Positions 40,226 to 48,079 of a stretch of 64,000 nt of DNA are shown here, piece by piece. The notes under the pieces were generated by a model, which had not been told where the DNA came from, ran no database searches, and saw only the letters and a list, made by a program, of their open reading frames with translations. This DNA is from Streptomyces hyaluromycini (GTDB lineage: Bacteria; Actinomycetota; Actinomycetes; Streptomycetales; Streptomycetaceae), in NCBI RefSeq assembly GCF_002217755.1, contig NZ_BCFL01000018.1, positions 744,001-808,000 of the forward strand, read 5' to 3'. The position numbers were made by a program, and so were the translations under genes. The number at the start of each line of letters is the position of its first letter. The first letter of the stretch is position 1.

Positions 40226-40405
40226 CTAGGGCCTGTCTGACAATGCCCGTCTGCCTCGCGACGCCATGCACGCACTCTCGCCGCACCGGGCGCAGACCCA
40301 AGTACGTCCAGTACGAGGGCCTACGCCCGGCACGCCGAAAACACGCACCTGACGCCGCGAGGCCGCCCTCCGGGCGACGACGGGAATTGTTCAGACAGGC
40401 CCTAG
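40226..40405. mobile_element. MITE-like element with 15-bp perfect terminal inverted repeats
   Basis: A 180-base element bounded by CTAGGGCCTGTCTGA and its exact complement TCAGACAGGCCCTAG. The inverted similarity continues inward (CAAT.CCCGTC, GCCTCGCG, the CACCGGGCG / CGCCCGGCA pair near the centre), so the whole unit can fold back on itself. It has no coding capacity. The right CTAG provides the TAG stop codon of the GNAT gene. Confidence 0.85.
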
Positions 40406-40944
40406 GCCTTCGAGTCCGGGCGCCACTCCCGGGCGAGGAGACCGAGCAGTACCTCGTCCAGGAACTCGCCCATCACCCAGGCCGAGGAGCGGAGTACGCC
40501 TTCGCGGACGAAGCCGTTGCGCTCGGCGGCGCGCAGCATCGCGGTGTTGTCCGACAGCGTCTCGATCTGCAGCCGCTGCAGGCCGCGCACGACGAACCCG
40601 TAGTGGCACAGCACCGCGACCACGTCGGTGCCGTAGCCCTTGCCGCGGGAGGCCGGCAGCAGCCCCAGCCCGAGGTGCGCGCCGCGGTTGTGGGTGTCGA
40701 TGCCCCACAGCACGGCGGAGCCGACCAGCGTGCCGCCCGCCAGCTCCACCACGGAGAACTTGACGCTCCCCTCGTCCTTGTCGTCCACCGTGAGCCGCGG
40801 GTCCTTCGAGCCGGGCGCGACCGGACGCCACGGCCTGCTGTCGGCCCGCGAGGAGTGGACCACGTCGTTGTAGAGCTCGGCCCGCAGGACCGGGATGTCC
40901 TCCTCGTGCCGGGCCCTGAGCCCGACCGTGCTGCCTGTAAGCAT
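40402..40944 (-). CDS. GNAT-family N-acetyltransferase (RimJ/RimL type)
   Basis: An acyl-CoA-dependent acetyltransferase of 180 residues. The pyrophosphate-binding loop is LLPASRGKGYGTDVV, with LQIETLSDNTAMLRAAERNG later, as in ribosomal-protein or spermidine acetyltransferase relatives. Start ATG 40944. Its final TAG lies in the CTAG at the end of the MITE, so insertion has probably set or replaced the C-terminus and terminator. Confidence 0.88.
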   Translation of the reverse strand: MLTGSTVGLRARHEEDIPVLRAELYNDVVHSSRADSRPWRPVAPGSKDPRLTVDDKDEGSVKFSVVELAGGTLVGSAVLWGIDTHNRGAHLGLGLLPASRGKGYGTDVVAVLCHYGFVVRGLQRLQIETLSDNTAMLRAAERNGFVREGVLRSSAWVMGEFLDEVLLGLLAREWRPDSKA

Positions 40945-41038
40945 GCGAGCTTCCTATCCGGCCGCACCGGCGCGCGGCAAACCAATATGCGGGCGCCCGT
41001 GGGGCGTGCCGGTCCGGGGAGTCGGCGGGCCGGTGATT

Positions 41039-41093
41039 CGGCGATCGCCGGTCGCCGGTCGCAGGTCGCCGGTCGCCGGTCGCCGGTCGGTCC
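41039..41093. repeat. Heptamer tandem repeat after the FMN-binding gene
   Basis: About seven copies of CGCCGGT (one variant CGCAGGT) immediately beyond the stop codon of the pyridoxamine-oxidase-like gene. Confidence 0.75.
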
Positions 41094-41094
41094 G

Positions 41095-41754
41095 TTACTC
41101 GTACCGGTACTTCAGCGAGTCCGCCTCCGTCTGCTCGATGTCGGCGATCGTCAGCTCCGGCATCCGCAGCTGGGCCAGTGTCACCTCGGCCGAGGTCGGC
41201 TGGGCGTCCGCCGGCAGCCACTGCTCCGGCTTCCAGGCCCCGCTGCGCAGGAGCGACTTGGGGCAGTGCGGGTAGACCTCCTCGATCCCCACCACCAGCG
41301 CACTGGCCGGCGGCTTGCCCACGGCGGTCAGCTGCGACAGCAGCTCCGGGCGGGTGGAGACGCAGGCCCGGCCGTTCACCCTGAGCGTCGTGGTGCGCCC
41401 CGGGATGACGAACAGCAGCCCGGCCCGTCCGGTGGCGACGACGTTCTGCAGGGTGTCCAGACGCTTGTTGCCGGTCGCGTCCGGTATCGCCACCGTCCGC
41501 GCGTCCAGGACGGCGACGAACCCGGCGGGGCCGCCGCGCGGGGAGACGTCGCAGTTGCCCTCGGCGTCCGCGCTGGCGACCAGGACCAGCGACGAGCAGC
41601 CGATCAACCGCCGTGTCTGCTCGGTGAGTTCGGTCATCTGCTTGCGTACGGCCGCGGCGCCGGGCAGTTCGTAGGCCCGGCGCAACGCCTCCTGATCGGG
41701 CACGGCGTCGAGGCGGAGCGAGTCGAAGGCACTGCCGGCAAGGGATGGCGTCAT
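41095..41754 (-). CDS. Pyridoxamine 5'-phosphate oxidase-family FMN-binding protein
   Basis: A split-barrel flavin protein of 219 residues (MSMEG_1061 subtype). LVLVASADAEGNCDVSPRGG, AIPDATGNKRLDTLQNVVAT and GLLFVIPGRTTTLRVNGRAC line the FMN site; the C-terminal AYPHCPKSLLR-like block (EEVYPHCPKSLLRSGAWKPE) is characteristic of the subtype. It probably performs flavin- or F420-dependent reduction or detoxification. Start ATG 41754. The DNA from 41755 to 42072 contains no convincing gene; a low-complexity frame there is not supported. Confidence 0.88.
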   Translation of the reverse strand: MTPSLAGSAFDSLRLDAVPDQEALRRAYELPGAAAVRKQMTELTEQTRRLIGCSSLVLVASADAEGNCDVSPRGGPAGFVAVLDARTVAIPDATGNKRLDTLQNVVATGRAGLLFVIPGRTTTLRVNGRACVSTRPELLSQLTAVGKPPASALVVGIEEVYPHCPKSLLRSGAWKPEQWLPADAQPTSAEVTLAQLRMPELTIADIEQTEADSLKYRYE

Positions 41755-42071
41755 GCCCCGACCCTATGGGGCCGACCTGCGGCCGATCCCGGGCGGTGAG
41801 CGCGGGGACATGGAGACACCCGCGCGGATCGTCCGGTGCGTGGAGGTCTCGGGGGCGGCAGGCCCGATGTCTCCCCCGACGGCGGGGGGTGAGAGCCGGA
41901 CGGCGGAGGTCTCCCCGGGGCGCCCCGGCGGGCCCGCCCGCGGTCGGCGGCCGCCCCGTGGTGCGACTCCGCATCGGGCGCGCCCTGGAAACCGGACGCG
42001 GACCGTGCCCCGCCGCGGATGACGCCCGGACGCAGGTCAGGGCGTCGTCAAGGGAACTTGTCCGCCGCCTG

Positions 42072-42100
42072 TCTGACGTGTCATCAGTTCTCGTTATAGT
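42072..42100 (+). promoter_or_regulatory. Promoter of the MBL gene with overlapping palindrome
   Basis: A -35-like TCTGAC (42072-42077) and -10 TATAGT (42095-42100) are 17 bases apart. CTGACGTGTCATCAG (42073-42087) overlaps the -35, the position expected for a repressor site of the CTGACGNNNNNTCAG class. Confidence 0.6.
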
Positions 42101-42150
42101 GAGCAATGGCCGTGGGGCCGGCGGGACCGGGCGGGGGCGGAGGAAGGCTG

Positions 42151-43218
42151 ATGACGGACAGTCTGAGCGAGCCGGCGGGGGCACGGCCGGAGGTGGCGGT
42201 ACGGGATCTCGGCGGGGGCGTGCGGTCCGTTGCCGTGCCCATTCCGGACAATCCGCTCGGCTACACGCTGGTGTACGTGATGGACACCGACCGCGGGCCG
42301 GTGCTGGTCGACACCGGGTGGGACGATCCCGGGTCGTGGGACGTCCTGGCGGCGGGGCTGGAGGCGTGCGGCACGGGCGTCGGCGAGGTGCACGGGGTCG
42401 TCATCACACATCACCATCCCGACCATCACGGGCTGTCGGAGCGGGTGCGCGAGGCGTCCGGGGCCTGGGTCGCGATGCACGCGGCCGACGCGGCGATCGT
42501 GCGGCGGGCCCGGGAGACCCGGCCGGAGCGGTGGTTCACGTACATGGCGGCGAAGCTGACGGCCGCCGGGGCGCCGGACGAGCACGTGGCGCCGTTGCGC
42601 GGCGGACCCCGCCGGAGCACCCCGCCCGGCCTGGCCCCCGCCCTCCCCGACCGCGAGATCCTCCCCGGCGAACTCCTCGACCTGCCCGGCCGCCGGCTGC
42701 GTGCCCTCTGGACGCCGGGGCACACCCCCGGCCACGTCTGCCTGCACCTGGAGGAGGAGCATCCCGCCCGGCTTCCGGGCCGCGGGCGCCTGTTCTCCGG
42801 CGACCACCTGCTCCCCGAGATCACCCCGCACATCGGCCTCTACGAGGACCCCGACGACGCGACCGTCACCGACCCCCTCGGCGACTACCTCGACTCCCTG
42901 GAACGCGTCGGCCGGCTCGCCCCGGCCGAGGTCCTCCCGGCCCACCAGCACACCTTCACCGACGCACCGGGACGGGTACGGGAACTGCTGGCCCACCACG
43001 AGGAACGCCTCTCCGGCCTGCTCTCCCTCCTCCAACAGCCCCTCACCCCCTGGCAGTTGGCCGTGCGGATGGAGTGGAACCGGCCCTGGGAGCAGATTCC
43101 GTACGGATCGAGGAACATCGCCGTCTCGGAGGCCGAGGCCCACCTGCGGCGCCTGGTGAAGCTGGGGCGCGCGGAGGCGGTGGCGGGGAGCGAGCCGGTC
43201 ACGTACGTGGCGGTGTAA
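42151..43218 (+). CDS. MBL-fold metallo-hydrolase
   Basis: A zinc hydrolase of 355 residues with the HxHxDH signature in VVITHHHPDHHGLSERV and the later ligand histidine in TPGHTPGHVCLH, SGDHLL and PAHQHTF. A C-terminal winged-helix-like extension (LLQQPLTPWQLAVRMEWNRP onward) is typical of actinobacterial members in lipid-catabolism clusters. ATG 42151 has GGAGGAAGG upstream; a leaderless ATG at 42106 is possible given the promoter. It carries the same palindrome as the sterol genes. The 3' end is tandemly duplicated. Possible acyl-CoA thioesterase; unproven. Confidence 0.9.
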   Translation: MTDSLSEPAGARPEVAVRDLGGGVRSVAVPIPDNPLGYTLVYVMDTDRGPVLVDTGWDDPGSWDVLAAGLEACGTGVGEVHGVVITHHHPDHHGLSERVREASGAWVAMHAADAAIVRRARETRPERWFTYMAAKLTAAGAPDEHVAPLRGGPRRSTPPGLAPALPDREILPGELLDLPGRRLRALWTPGHTPGHVCLHLEEEHPARLPGRGRLFSGDHLLPEITPHIGLYEDPDDATVTDPLGDYLDSLERVGRLAPAEVLPAHQHTFTDAPGRVRELLAHHEERLSGLLSLLQQPLTPWQLAVRMEWNRPWEQIPYGSRNIAVSEAEAHLRRLVKLGRAEAVAGSEPVTYVAV

Positions 43219-43287
43219 ACCGTCTACGTGGCGGTGCAAATCGTCTACGTGGCGGTGTAAATCGTCTACGTGGCGGTGTAAATCGTT
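43204..43287 (+). repeat. 21-bp tandem duplication (four copies) of the MBL gene end
   Basis: Units of TACGTGGCGGTGTAA plus ATCGTC repeat four times. The first unit holds the real stop TAA (43216-43218); units 3 and 4 also carry TAA and unit 2 has CAA. Stop-codon suppression would reach another stop within 42 bases. Confidence 0.92.
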
Positions 43288-43395
43288 CGGCGACCGCCGC
43301 CCCCGGCCGCTGGACAGCCGTGCTGCCGTTCGGCGAGCCGACTCCCACCGCGGGCGGCTGAGGCCGTGCCCCGCGCAACCCGGCTTGCCCGAGGC

Positions 43396-43977
43396 TCAGT
43401 TGACGGCGCCCTCGGCGGTGATGAGCATCTCCGCCAGGTCGGCGAGGGTGGCCAGCTGGCGGGGGTTCATCTGCGGGGCGCGGGCCGCCAGGCGGACCAG
43501 GCCGCTCTCGCGGAGCCGGGAGAGCGGGTCGGCCTGGGCCTCCAGACCCTGGAGCACCGGCTGGAGCGCCTCGTACAGCGCCTCCGGCTCGTCGGCGGTG
43601 AAGAAACCGGCCGGCAGACCGAAGAACCGCCGCAGCCGGTCGGTGTGTTCGAGGCTCGGCAGCCCGCTCTTGCGCCACTCGCTCAGCCACTGCCTGCTGG
43701 TGCCGGCGATCGCCGCGAGCTCGCCCAGCGAGTACCGCTTGCCGTCCGGGCGGCGCCGGTTCTCCCGGATGAAGTCCAGCCGCTGCCGCACCCGTTCGGC
43801 GAGCCCCGCCTCGGGCGCGGCCCCGCCCGCGAGGAGTTCGGCGACCACCCCGACCGGGATCCCGGTGCGATACGACAGGTCGGCCACGTCCAGCACCTCG
43901 GGCAGCCGTCCGGGGCGTCCGGTCAGCTCCCCGAGCCGTTCCAGTACGCCGGTCAGCGGGGCATGGGCGTCACTCAC
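43396..43977 (-). CDS. XRE-family transcriptional regulator
   Basis: A protein of 193 residues. The Cro/C1-type helix-turn-helix is YSLGELAAIAGTSRQWLSEW, preceded by a helical stretch with GIPVGVVAELLAGGAAPEAG. The C-terminal half has the HTH_XRE pattern GLPAGFFTADEPEALYEALQ, resembling EspR-like or SinR-like regulators. GTG 43977 with AGGGGG upstream is preferred to GTG 43995. It is divergent from the ATP-grasp-like gene; TTGACA at 44095 with no good -10 is the only promoter hint. Confidence 0.82.
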   Translation of the reverse strand: MSDAHAPLTGVLERLGELTGRPGRLPEVLDVADLSYRTGIPVGVVAELLAGGAAPEAGLAERVRQRLDFIRENRRRPDGKRYSLGELAAIAGTSRQWLSEWRKSGLPSLEHTDRLRRFFGLPAGFFTADEPEALYEALQPVLQGLEAQADPLSRLRESGLVRLAARAPQMNPRQLATLADLAEMLITAEGAVN

Positions 43978-44234
43978 CAAGGTCCCCCTGGACACGCGTG
44001 GTTGGTCGGTCGGCCGAGCAGACGCGAGGCTATCGAATCACCGGTCCCGGCCACCAGACATGACAAGGACCACTGCGCAAGTGGGCAGCAATTGTTGACA
44101 TGTGACGGACCGGCAGGAAAGGATCACGTCACCAGGCCACGGTCGAACCGACCCGCCCCGGGTGCCGCCTTTGGGGGAGCGGCATCCGGGGCGACCAGCC
44201 GCCCCGCCTCCTCCCCAGAAGGTGAGGCGAACCG

Positions 44235-45266
44235 ATGCCGCAGCCCGTCCTGCTCCTCGGTGCCGGCCGCCGGCGCGCGTACGACGAGTTCGTGCTGACG
44301 CGTGTCGCCGCGGTCCGCCCGGTGCTGCTGGTGGACGCCGCACCGCCGGCCTGGGCACAGCAGTGCCTGGCCGGCCACCTCGCGGCGGACCCCGGCAAGG
44401 GCGGCGCGACGGCATCGGCGGTGGTGCGGTTCGCGGCCAGGCACCGGGTCCGCGGCGTGCTGACCCACACGGGCGAGTACGCGGTCACCGCCGCCACGAT
44501 CGCCGGGCAGTTGGGGCTGCCCGGCCCCTCCCTCGCCACGGCCGCCGCGTGTACCGACCAGCCCGCGCTGCGCACGCTGCTGGCCGGCCACGCGGTCCCC
44601 GTCGACGCCCCCGGCACGCCCCGCGTCTCGGCCGAGACGGTCGTCCTCGACGGCGAGATCCGCATCGCCGCCATCACCCGTACGACCCTGGGCCCGGCGC
44701 CCGCCCGGCAGCCGCTCCGGCACACCGTGCACGCCCATGACGGCCTGCTGCACAACCGTTTCCTGCGGCTGGCCGTCGACCGCACCGTGCACGCCCTCGG
44801 CGTGCGCCGGGGCGTCCTGCACATCGGCCTCACCCTCACCGACCGCGGCCCCCGGGTCACCGACGTCGCCCCGCATCTCCCGGGCGACCTGATCCCGCTC
44901 CTCGTCAAGCGGGCCACCGGCGTCGACCTCGCCCAGGCCGCGGCCGCCCTCGCCACCGGCGAGGTGCCCGACACGACGCCCTCCCGGCAGCGGGCGGCCG
45001 CGATCCAGTTCGCGTACCCGGCCGCCACCGGCCGCCTCGACCACCTGGACCTCTCCCCCGACGCCGCCCACGAGCCCGGCGCGGACCGCATGCTCCTCAC
45101 CGGGCACGCCGGCGACCACGTCACCGCCGGTCCGCACGCCACCGCCGCCGACCGGCTGGCGCTCTGGGTGGCGGTCGGCGAGACCCCGGACCACTGCGAC
45201 GACGCGCTGCGCCGGATGGCCCGCCACCTGTCCGCGGGCATCGCCCCGCTCGCGAACGCGGCGTGA
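44235..45266 (+). CDS. ATP-grasp-like protein lacking the ATP-binding subdomain
   Basis: A protein of 343 residues with a pre-ATP-grasp Rossmann-like N-terminus (VLLLGAGRRRAYDEFVL ... GVLTHTGEYAVTAATIAGQL) and the lid-helix entry GLPGPSLATAAACTDQPALR. It then jumps to LDGEIRIAAITR and the C-terminal lobe (VTDVAPHLPGDLIPLLVKRA, TGVDLAQAAAALATGE). The usual central strands with the nucleotide-binding lysines and Gly-rich loop between these parts are missing, about 60 residues short of a normal enzyme. ATG 44235 follows AGGTGAGG. Probably a catalytically changed paralogue or decayed ligase. Confidence 0.65.
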   Translation: MPQPVLLLGAGRRRAYDEFVLTRVAAVRPVLLVDAAPPAWAQQCLAGHLAADPGKGGATASAVVRFAARHRVRGVLTHTGEYAVTAATIAGQLGLPGPSLATAAACTDQPALRTLLAGHAVPVDAPGTPRVSAETVVLDGEIRIAAITRTTLGPAPARQPLRHTVHAHDGLLHNRFLRLAVDRTVHALGVRRGVLHIGLTLTDRGPRVTDVAPHLPGDLIPLLVKRATGVDLAQAAAALATGEVPDTTPSRQRAAAIQFAYPAATGRLDHLDLSPDAAHEPGADRMLLTGHAGDHVTAGPHATAADRLALWVAVGETPDHCDDALRRMARHLSAGIAPLANAA

Positions 45267-45385
45267 GCGCTCCGCTGGAAGTGCCGCGACATGCCGTCGG
45301 TCGGCTGCGGCGCCGTCGTGGCTGGTCGCGCCCACACGGCGGCAGCCGCATACCGGATACGGCCCCGTGCCCCTAAAGGGGCGCT
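45265..45385 (+). repeat. Long dispersed GC repeat, copy 4
   Basis: Starts at the stop codon of the preceding gene with GAGCGCTCCGCTG, contains GTCGTGGCTGGTCGCGCC and ends with the hairpin GCCCCTAAAGGGGCGCT. Confidence 0.85.
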
Positions 45386-45729
45386 GCCGTCAGGACGACC
45401 TGAACGAGGCATGCGGGCCGCCCCAGAACGCGATCGCCCGTATCAACTCGCCTGCCTCACCCAGCACTTCGACTTCCTCCCGGCTCATTCTCCCCCGCCA
45501 GCAGCGCCGCCGGCATGGTCGGCCCGGACAGCCGCTCCATGACCAGTTCGGTACGGGACCCGGAGGGCCGCGCCCGGGGCGCCGGGTACCCGTGCTCCCG
45601 TACGTACGCCATCACCGCACCCTCGGCGGCCGCGTCCCCCCAGCCGTCCCGGTCCCGGCGCAGCACCCACGCCTCGTCGATCTCGTACACGTCGGCCGAA
45701 CGCCCCGAGCCGAGCAGTCTCCCCGTCAT
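45380..45729 (-). pseudogene. Aminoglycoside-phosphotransferase-like kinase remnant
   Basis: From ATG 45729 the frame encodes only a kinase N-lobe, LLGSGRSADVYEIDEAWVLR, with a hinge-like RTELVMERLSGPTMPAALLA, then ends after 90 residues. An adjacent frame reads EEVEVLGEAGELIRAIAFWG, which may be the family's C-terminal part. The catalytic loop (HGD...N) and the DxD are absent. I read it as an internal deletion plus frameshift of an APH/choline-kinase-like gene. Confidence 0.6.
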
Positions 45730-45780
45730 GACGTGACCCTAACGAAACGGTCCCCGCACAGCCCCCTCTCAGCTTCCCGT

Positions 45781-45930
45781 CGGCGGCCGGTAAGGTAGCC
45801 GGGTCGTCATCACCCGTACGGGGGGAAGCCGGTGCAATTCCGGCGCTGACCCTTCCCCAGTTCTCGGCTTCGCTCGAACCGGGGAGACCCCTATCCGTGA
45901 GCCACACGCCTGTGGCAAGCCGGACCGCCG
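45781..45930 (+). ncRNA. Cobalamin (AdoCbl) riboswitch, interrupted by a hairpin element
   Basis: P1 arms CGGCGGCCGG and CCGGACCGCCG enclose GGTAGCC, GGGTCGTCATCACCCG, the hallmark GGGAAGCCGGTGCAATTCCG and GGCGCTGACCC, then CCGTGAGCCACACGCCTGTGG. In streptomycete cobalamin leaders GCTGACCC is normally followed by GCAACCGTGA. Here GCAA is replaced by a 43-base CCCCCA-type hairpin (45852-45894) before CCGTGA. It lies 130 bases upstream of the first gene of the cobalt/cobalamin locus, with a pairing CGGAGCCG / CGGCTCC downstream as possible expression platform. Confidence 0.85.
45852..45894 (+). repeat. CCCCCA hairpin element, copy 4 (inside the riboswitch core)
   Basis: CTTCCCCAG, then the shared core CTCGGCTTCGCTCG, then GGGGAGACCCCTAT. 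Related to copies 1 and 5. Confidence 0.75.
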
Positions 45931-46060
45931 CGCCCGGGACGTTGATCGGCTCAGGTGCGCCGGCGCCCGCCGTCGCACGGCACCGTCGAGGTTTACGGAG
46001 CCGAGCCGCCGGGGTGTCCCGTGCTGCCCGGCTCCCCGCAGGGAGAGGCACCCGCCGACC

Positions 46061-47296
46061 ATGACCGTCCTCCGCCACACCGCCGGAGTGCTGGCCGCCA
46101 CCGCCGTCATCGGTACCGCCACGCCCGCGACGACCGCGCTCGCCGCCGGCGACCCTTCCCCTTCGCCGTCCGCGTCGGCGGTCCTCCCGTCGGGGCTGTA
46201 CGGCAGTTCGGACCCCAAGTTCGACGGCGTCTGGCGCCAGTCCCTCGCCCTGCTGGCCCAGCGCGCGGTGGGGGTGACCCCGGCCGCGAAGGCGGTGGAC
46301 TGGCTGGCCGGGCAGCAGTGCGCGAACGGCTCGTTCGCCGCGTTCCGCGCCGAGCCGACGGCAGCCTGTGATGCCAAGGCGGCGGTCGATACGAACAGCA
46401 CGGCGGCCGCCGTACAGGCGCTGAAGACTGCCGGCGGGCACGACTCCGCCGCGGACAAGGCCGTGACCTGGCTGAAGTCGCAGCAGAACAAGGACGGCGG
46501 CTGGGGCTACACCCCGGGCTCGCCCAGCGACACCAACTCCACCGGCGTGGTCGTCGGCGCGCTCGCGGCGGCCGGCGCGAGCGCGGACAGGTCGCCGTAC
46601 GACCTGCTCGCCAAGTGGTCCATCCCCTGCGCCGAGGACGGTGGCGGCGCCCTCGCCTACCAGCCGGACAAGCAGGGGAAGCTGGCCGCCAACGCGGACG
46701 CAACCGCGGCCGGGGTGCTCGGGGCCCTCGGCAAGGGGTTCGTGACGACGGCCGGGAAGGCCCCGGCGGAGGGCTACGCCTGTGCCGACTCCGGCTCCGG
46801 CTCCGGCTCCGGCTCCGACAAGGCCCTCACCCGGGAGGAGGTGGCCCGCAACGGCGCCGCGTACCTGGGGGACGCCATGTCCGCGACCGGCCACCTCGTC
46901 TCCACGCTGCCCGGTGCCAAGCCCCAGCCGGACTACGGCAACACCGCCGACGCGGTCGTCGCCATGGCCGCGCAGGGCTGGACGAAGCCGGCGAGGAAGC
47001 CGTACGCCTGGCTGGAGGCGCACGCCGTGCCGTGGGCGCAGCAGAGCGGGCCCGCGGCCTACGCCGAGCTGATCCTCGCCGCGCACGCGATGGGCGCGGA
47101 CCCGCGCGACTTCGGCGGGACGAACCTGGTGACGGCGCTGAACGCGACGGGCCCGGCCCCGCGGGCGGCCGCCGCGAAGCACACCGAGGAGAAGAAGTCG
47201 GGCAGCAGCGTGTGGTGGATCGTCGGCACCGGTCTCGTCGCCGGTATCGGCATCGGCTTCCTGCTCAGCGGCCGCCGGAAGCAGCAGCAGCTGTGA
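46061..47296 (+). CDS. Secreted alpha/alpha-toroid protein, transcobalamin-like (SCO2321 type)
   Basis: A protein of 411 residues with a signal peptide (about 1-29, ending ATTALAAG), repeats of the prenyltransferase / squalene-oxidase / intrinsic-factor toroid (WLAGQQCANGSFAAFRAEP, DTNSTAAAVQALKTAGG, WLKSQQNKDGGWGYTPGSPS, DTNSTGVVVGALAAAG, GALAYQPDKQGKLAANADAT) and a C-terminal membrane anchor (WWIVGTGLVAGIGIGFLLSG) with a basic tail. Toroids with such NSTAxAVQAL repeats form the cobalamin-binding half of transcobalamin and intrinsic factor. It is under a cobalamin riboswitch and overlaps the next gene (GTGA), so cobalamin or cobalt-compound capture at the surface is a good inference. Confidence 0.85.
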   Translation: MTVLRHTAGVLAATAVIGTATPATTALAAGDPSPSPSASAVLPSGLYGSSDPKFDGVWRQSLALLAQRAVGVTPAAKAVDWLAGQQCANGSFAAFRAEPTAACDAKAAVDTNSTAAAVQALKTAGGHDSAADKAVTWLKSQQNKDGGWGYTPGSPSDTNSTGVVVGALAAAGASADRSPYDLLAKWSIPCAEDGGGALAYQPDKQGKLAANADATAAGVLGALGKGFVTTAGKAPAEGYACADSGSGSGSGSDKALTREEVARNGAAYLGDAMSATGHLVSTLPGAKPQPDYGNTADAVVAMAAQGWTKPARKPYAWLEAHAVPWAQQSGPAAYAELILAAHAMGADPRDFGGTNLVTALNATGPAPRAAAAKHTEEKKSGSSVWWIVGTGLVAGIGIGFLLSGRRKQQQL

Positions 47297-47910
47297 CCGC
47301 GGTCCGCCGTGCGGCGCTGCTGCTCCTGGCCGCGCTGACGCTGTGCGCGGCGGCCGCCGGGCCGGCGGCGGCCACCGGTTACCGGTACTGGTCCTTCTGG
47401 GAGCGGGACGGCGCACGCTGGACGTACGCCACGCAGGGCCCCGCCACCGCGCGGCCCGCGGACGGTTCGGTCGAGGGTTTCCGCTTCGCGGTGAGCGAGG
47501 ACTCGGCGGACGCGTCGCGGCCGCGCGGCACGGCGGACTTCGGGACGATCTGCGCCGGTACGGCGGCTGTCGGGGGCCGCAAGCGGGTGGGGCTGGTCGT
47601 CGACTTCGGTACGACGGCGGACGCGCCCTCGGGAGAGCGGCCGCCTGCGCGGCGGACGGCCTGCGCGGTGGTGTCCGAGGACGCGACGGCGGCGGAGGCA
47701 CTGGCGGCGGTGGCGAAGCCGCTGCGGTACGACACGAACGCGTTGTTGTGTGCGATCGGGGGGTATCCGTCGCGGGGGTGCGGAGAGAAGGTGGCCGCGG
47801 GAGGTACGTCGGGCAGCGGGCCGTCGCTTGGCCTGGCGGCCGGCGTGGGGGTGGTCGTGGTGGTGGCTGCGGGTGCCCTCTGGCAGGCACGGCGGCGGAA
47901 GAATGCGTGA
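47293..47910 (+). CDS. SCO2322-family surface protein, DUF4430-like
   Basis: A protein of 205 residues with signal peptide (ALLLLAALTLCAAAAGPAAA), a mature domain starting YRYWSFWERDGARWTYATQG, and a C-terminal transmembrane anchor (LGLAAGVGVVVVVAAGALW) with RRRK. The stretch SEDATAAEALAAVAKPLRYD, then ALLCAIGGYP, resembles the DUF4430 beta domain that closes over cobalamin in transcobalamins. Cys pairs (ICAG, RTACAVV, LLCAIGG, RGCGEK) could form disulphides. GTG 47293 overlaps the toroid gene stop, so the two are made together. Confidence 0.8.
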   Translation: MTAVRRAALLLLAALTLCAAAAGPAAATGYRYWSFWERDGARWTYATQGPATARPADGSVEGFRFAVSEDSADASRPRGTADFGTICAGTAAVGGRKRVGLVVDFGTTADAPSGERPPARRTACAVVSEDATAAEALAAVAKPLRYDTNALLCAIGGYPSRGCGEKVAAGGTSGSGPSLGLAAGVGVVVVVAAGALWQARRRKNA

Positions 47911-47929
47911 GCGTCACAGTGCGGGACGG

Positions 47930-47973
47930 TGGGGGCTGGTCGCGCAGTTCCCCGCGCCCCTAAAGGGGCACGT
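47930..47973 (+). repeat. Short form of the dispersed GC repeat, copy 5
   Basis: GGTGGGGGCTGGTCGCGCAG followed by TTCCCCGCG and the hairpin CCCCTAAAGGGGCA, 20 bases after the SCO2322-family gene and before the ECF transporter genes. Confidence 0.85.
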
Positions 47974-48002
47974 CCCAGCTGCGGGCAGTCGTGCCGCTGG
48001 GG

Positions 48003-48045
48003 CGATGGGGGTCCCCCCGCTCGAGCGAAGCCGAGAGTGGGGGAG
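48003..48045 (-). repeat. CCCCCA hairpin element, copy 5
   Basis: On the minus strand CTCCCCCACT, the core CTCGGCTTCGCTCGA and GCGGGGGGACCCCCATCG. Together with copy 5 of the GC repeat it fills the gap between two genes of one operon. Confidence 0.85.
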
Positions 48046-48079
48046 GGTGGGCGCGGCGGCACCCCGCAAGCGCGGGCGA

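Noticed and set aside
41753..42022. Small plus-strand gene in the gap before the MBL gene
   Set aside because: Low-complexity Pro/Gly/Arg protein, no ribosome site and no recognisable conservation.
43204..43287. Origin iterons or CRISPR repeats
   Set aside because: The 21-base units are copies of the 3' end of the MBL gene with its stop codon; no replication gene is near.
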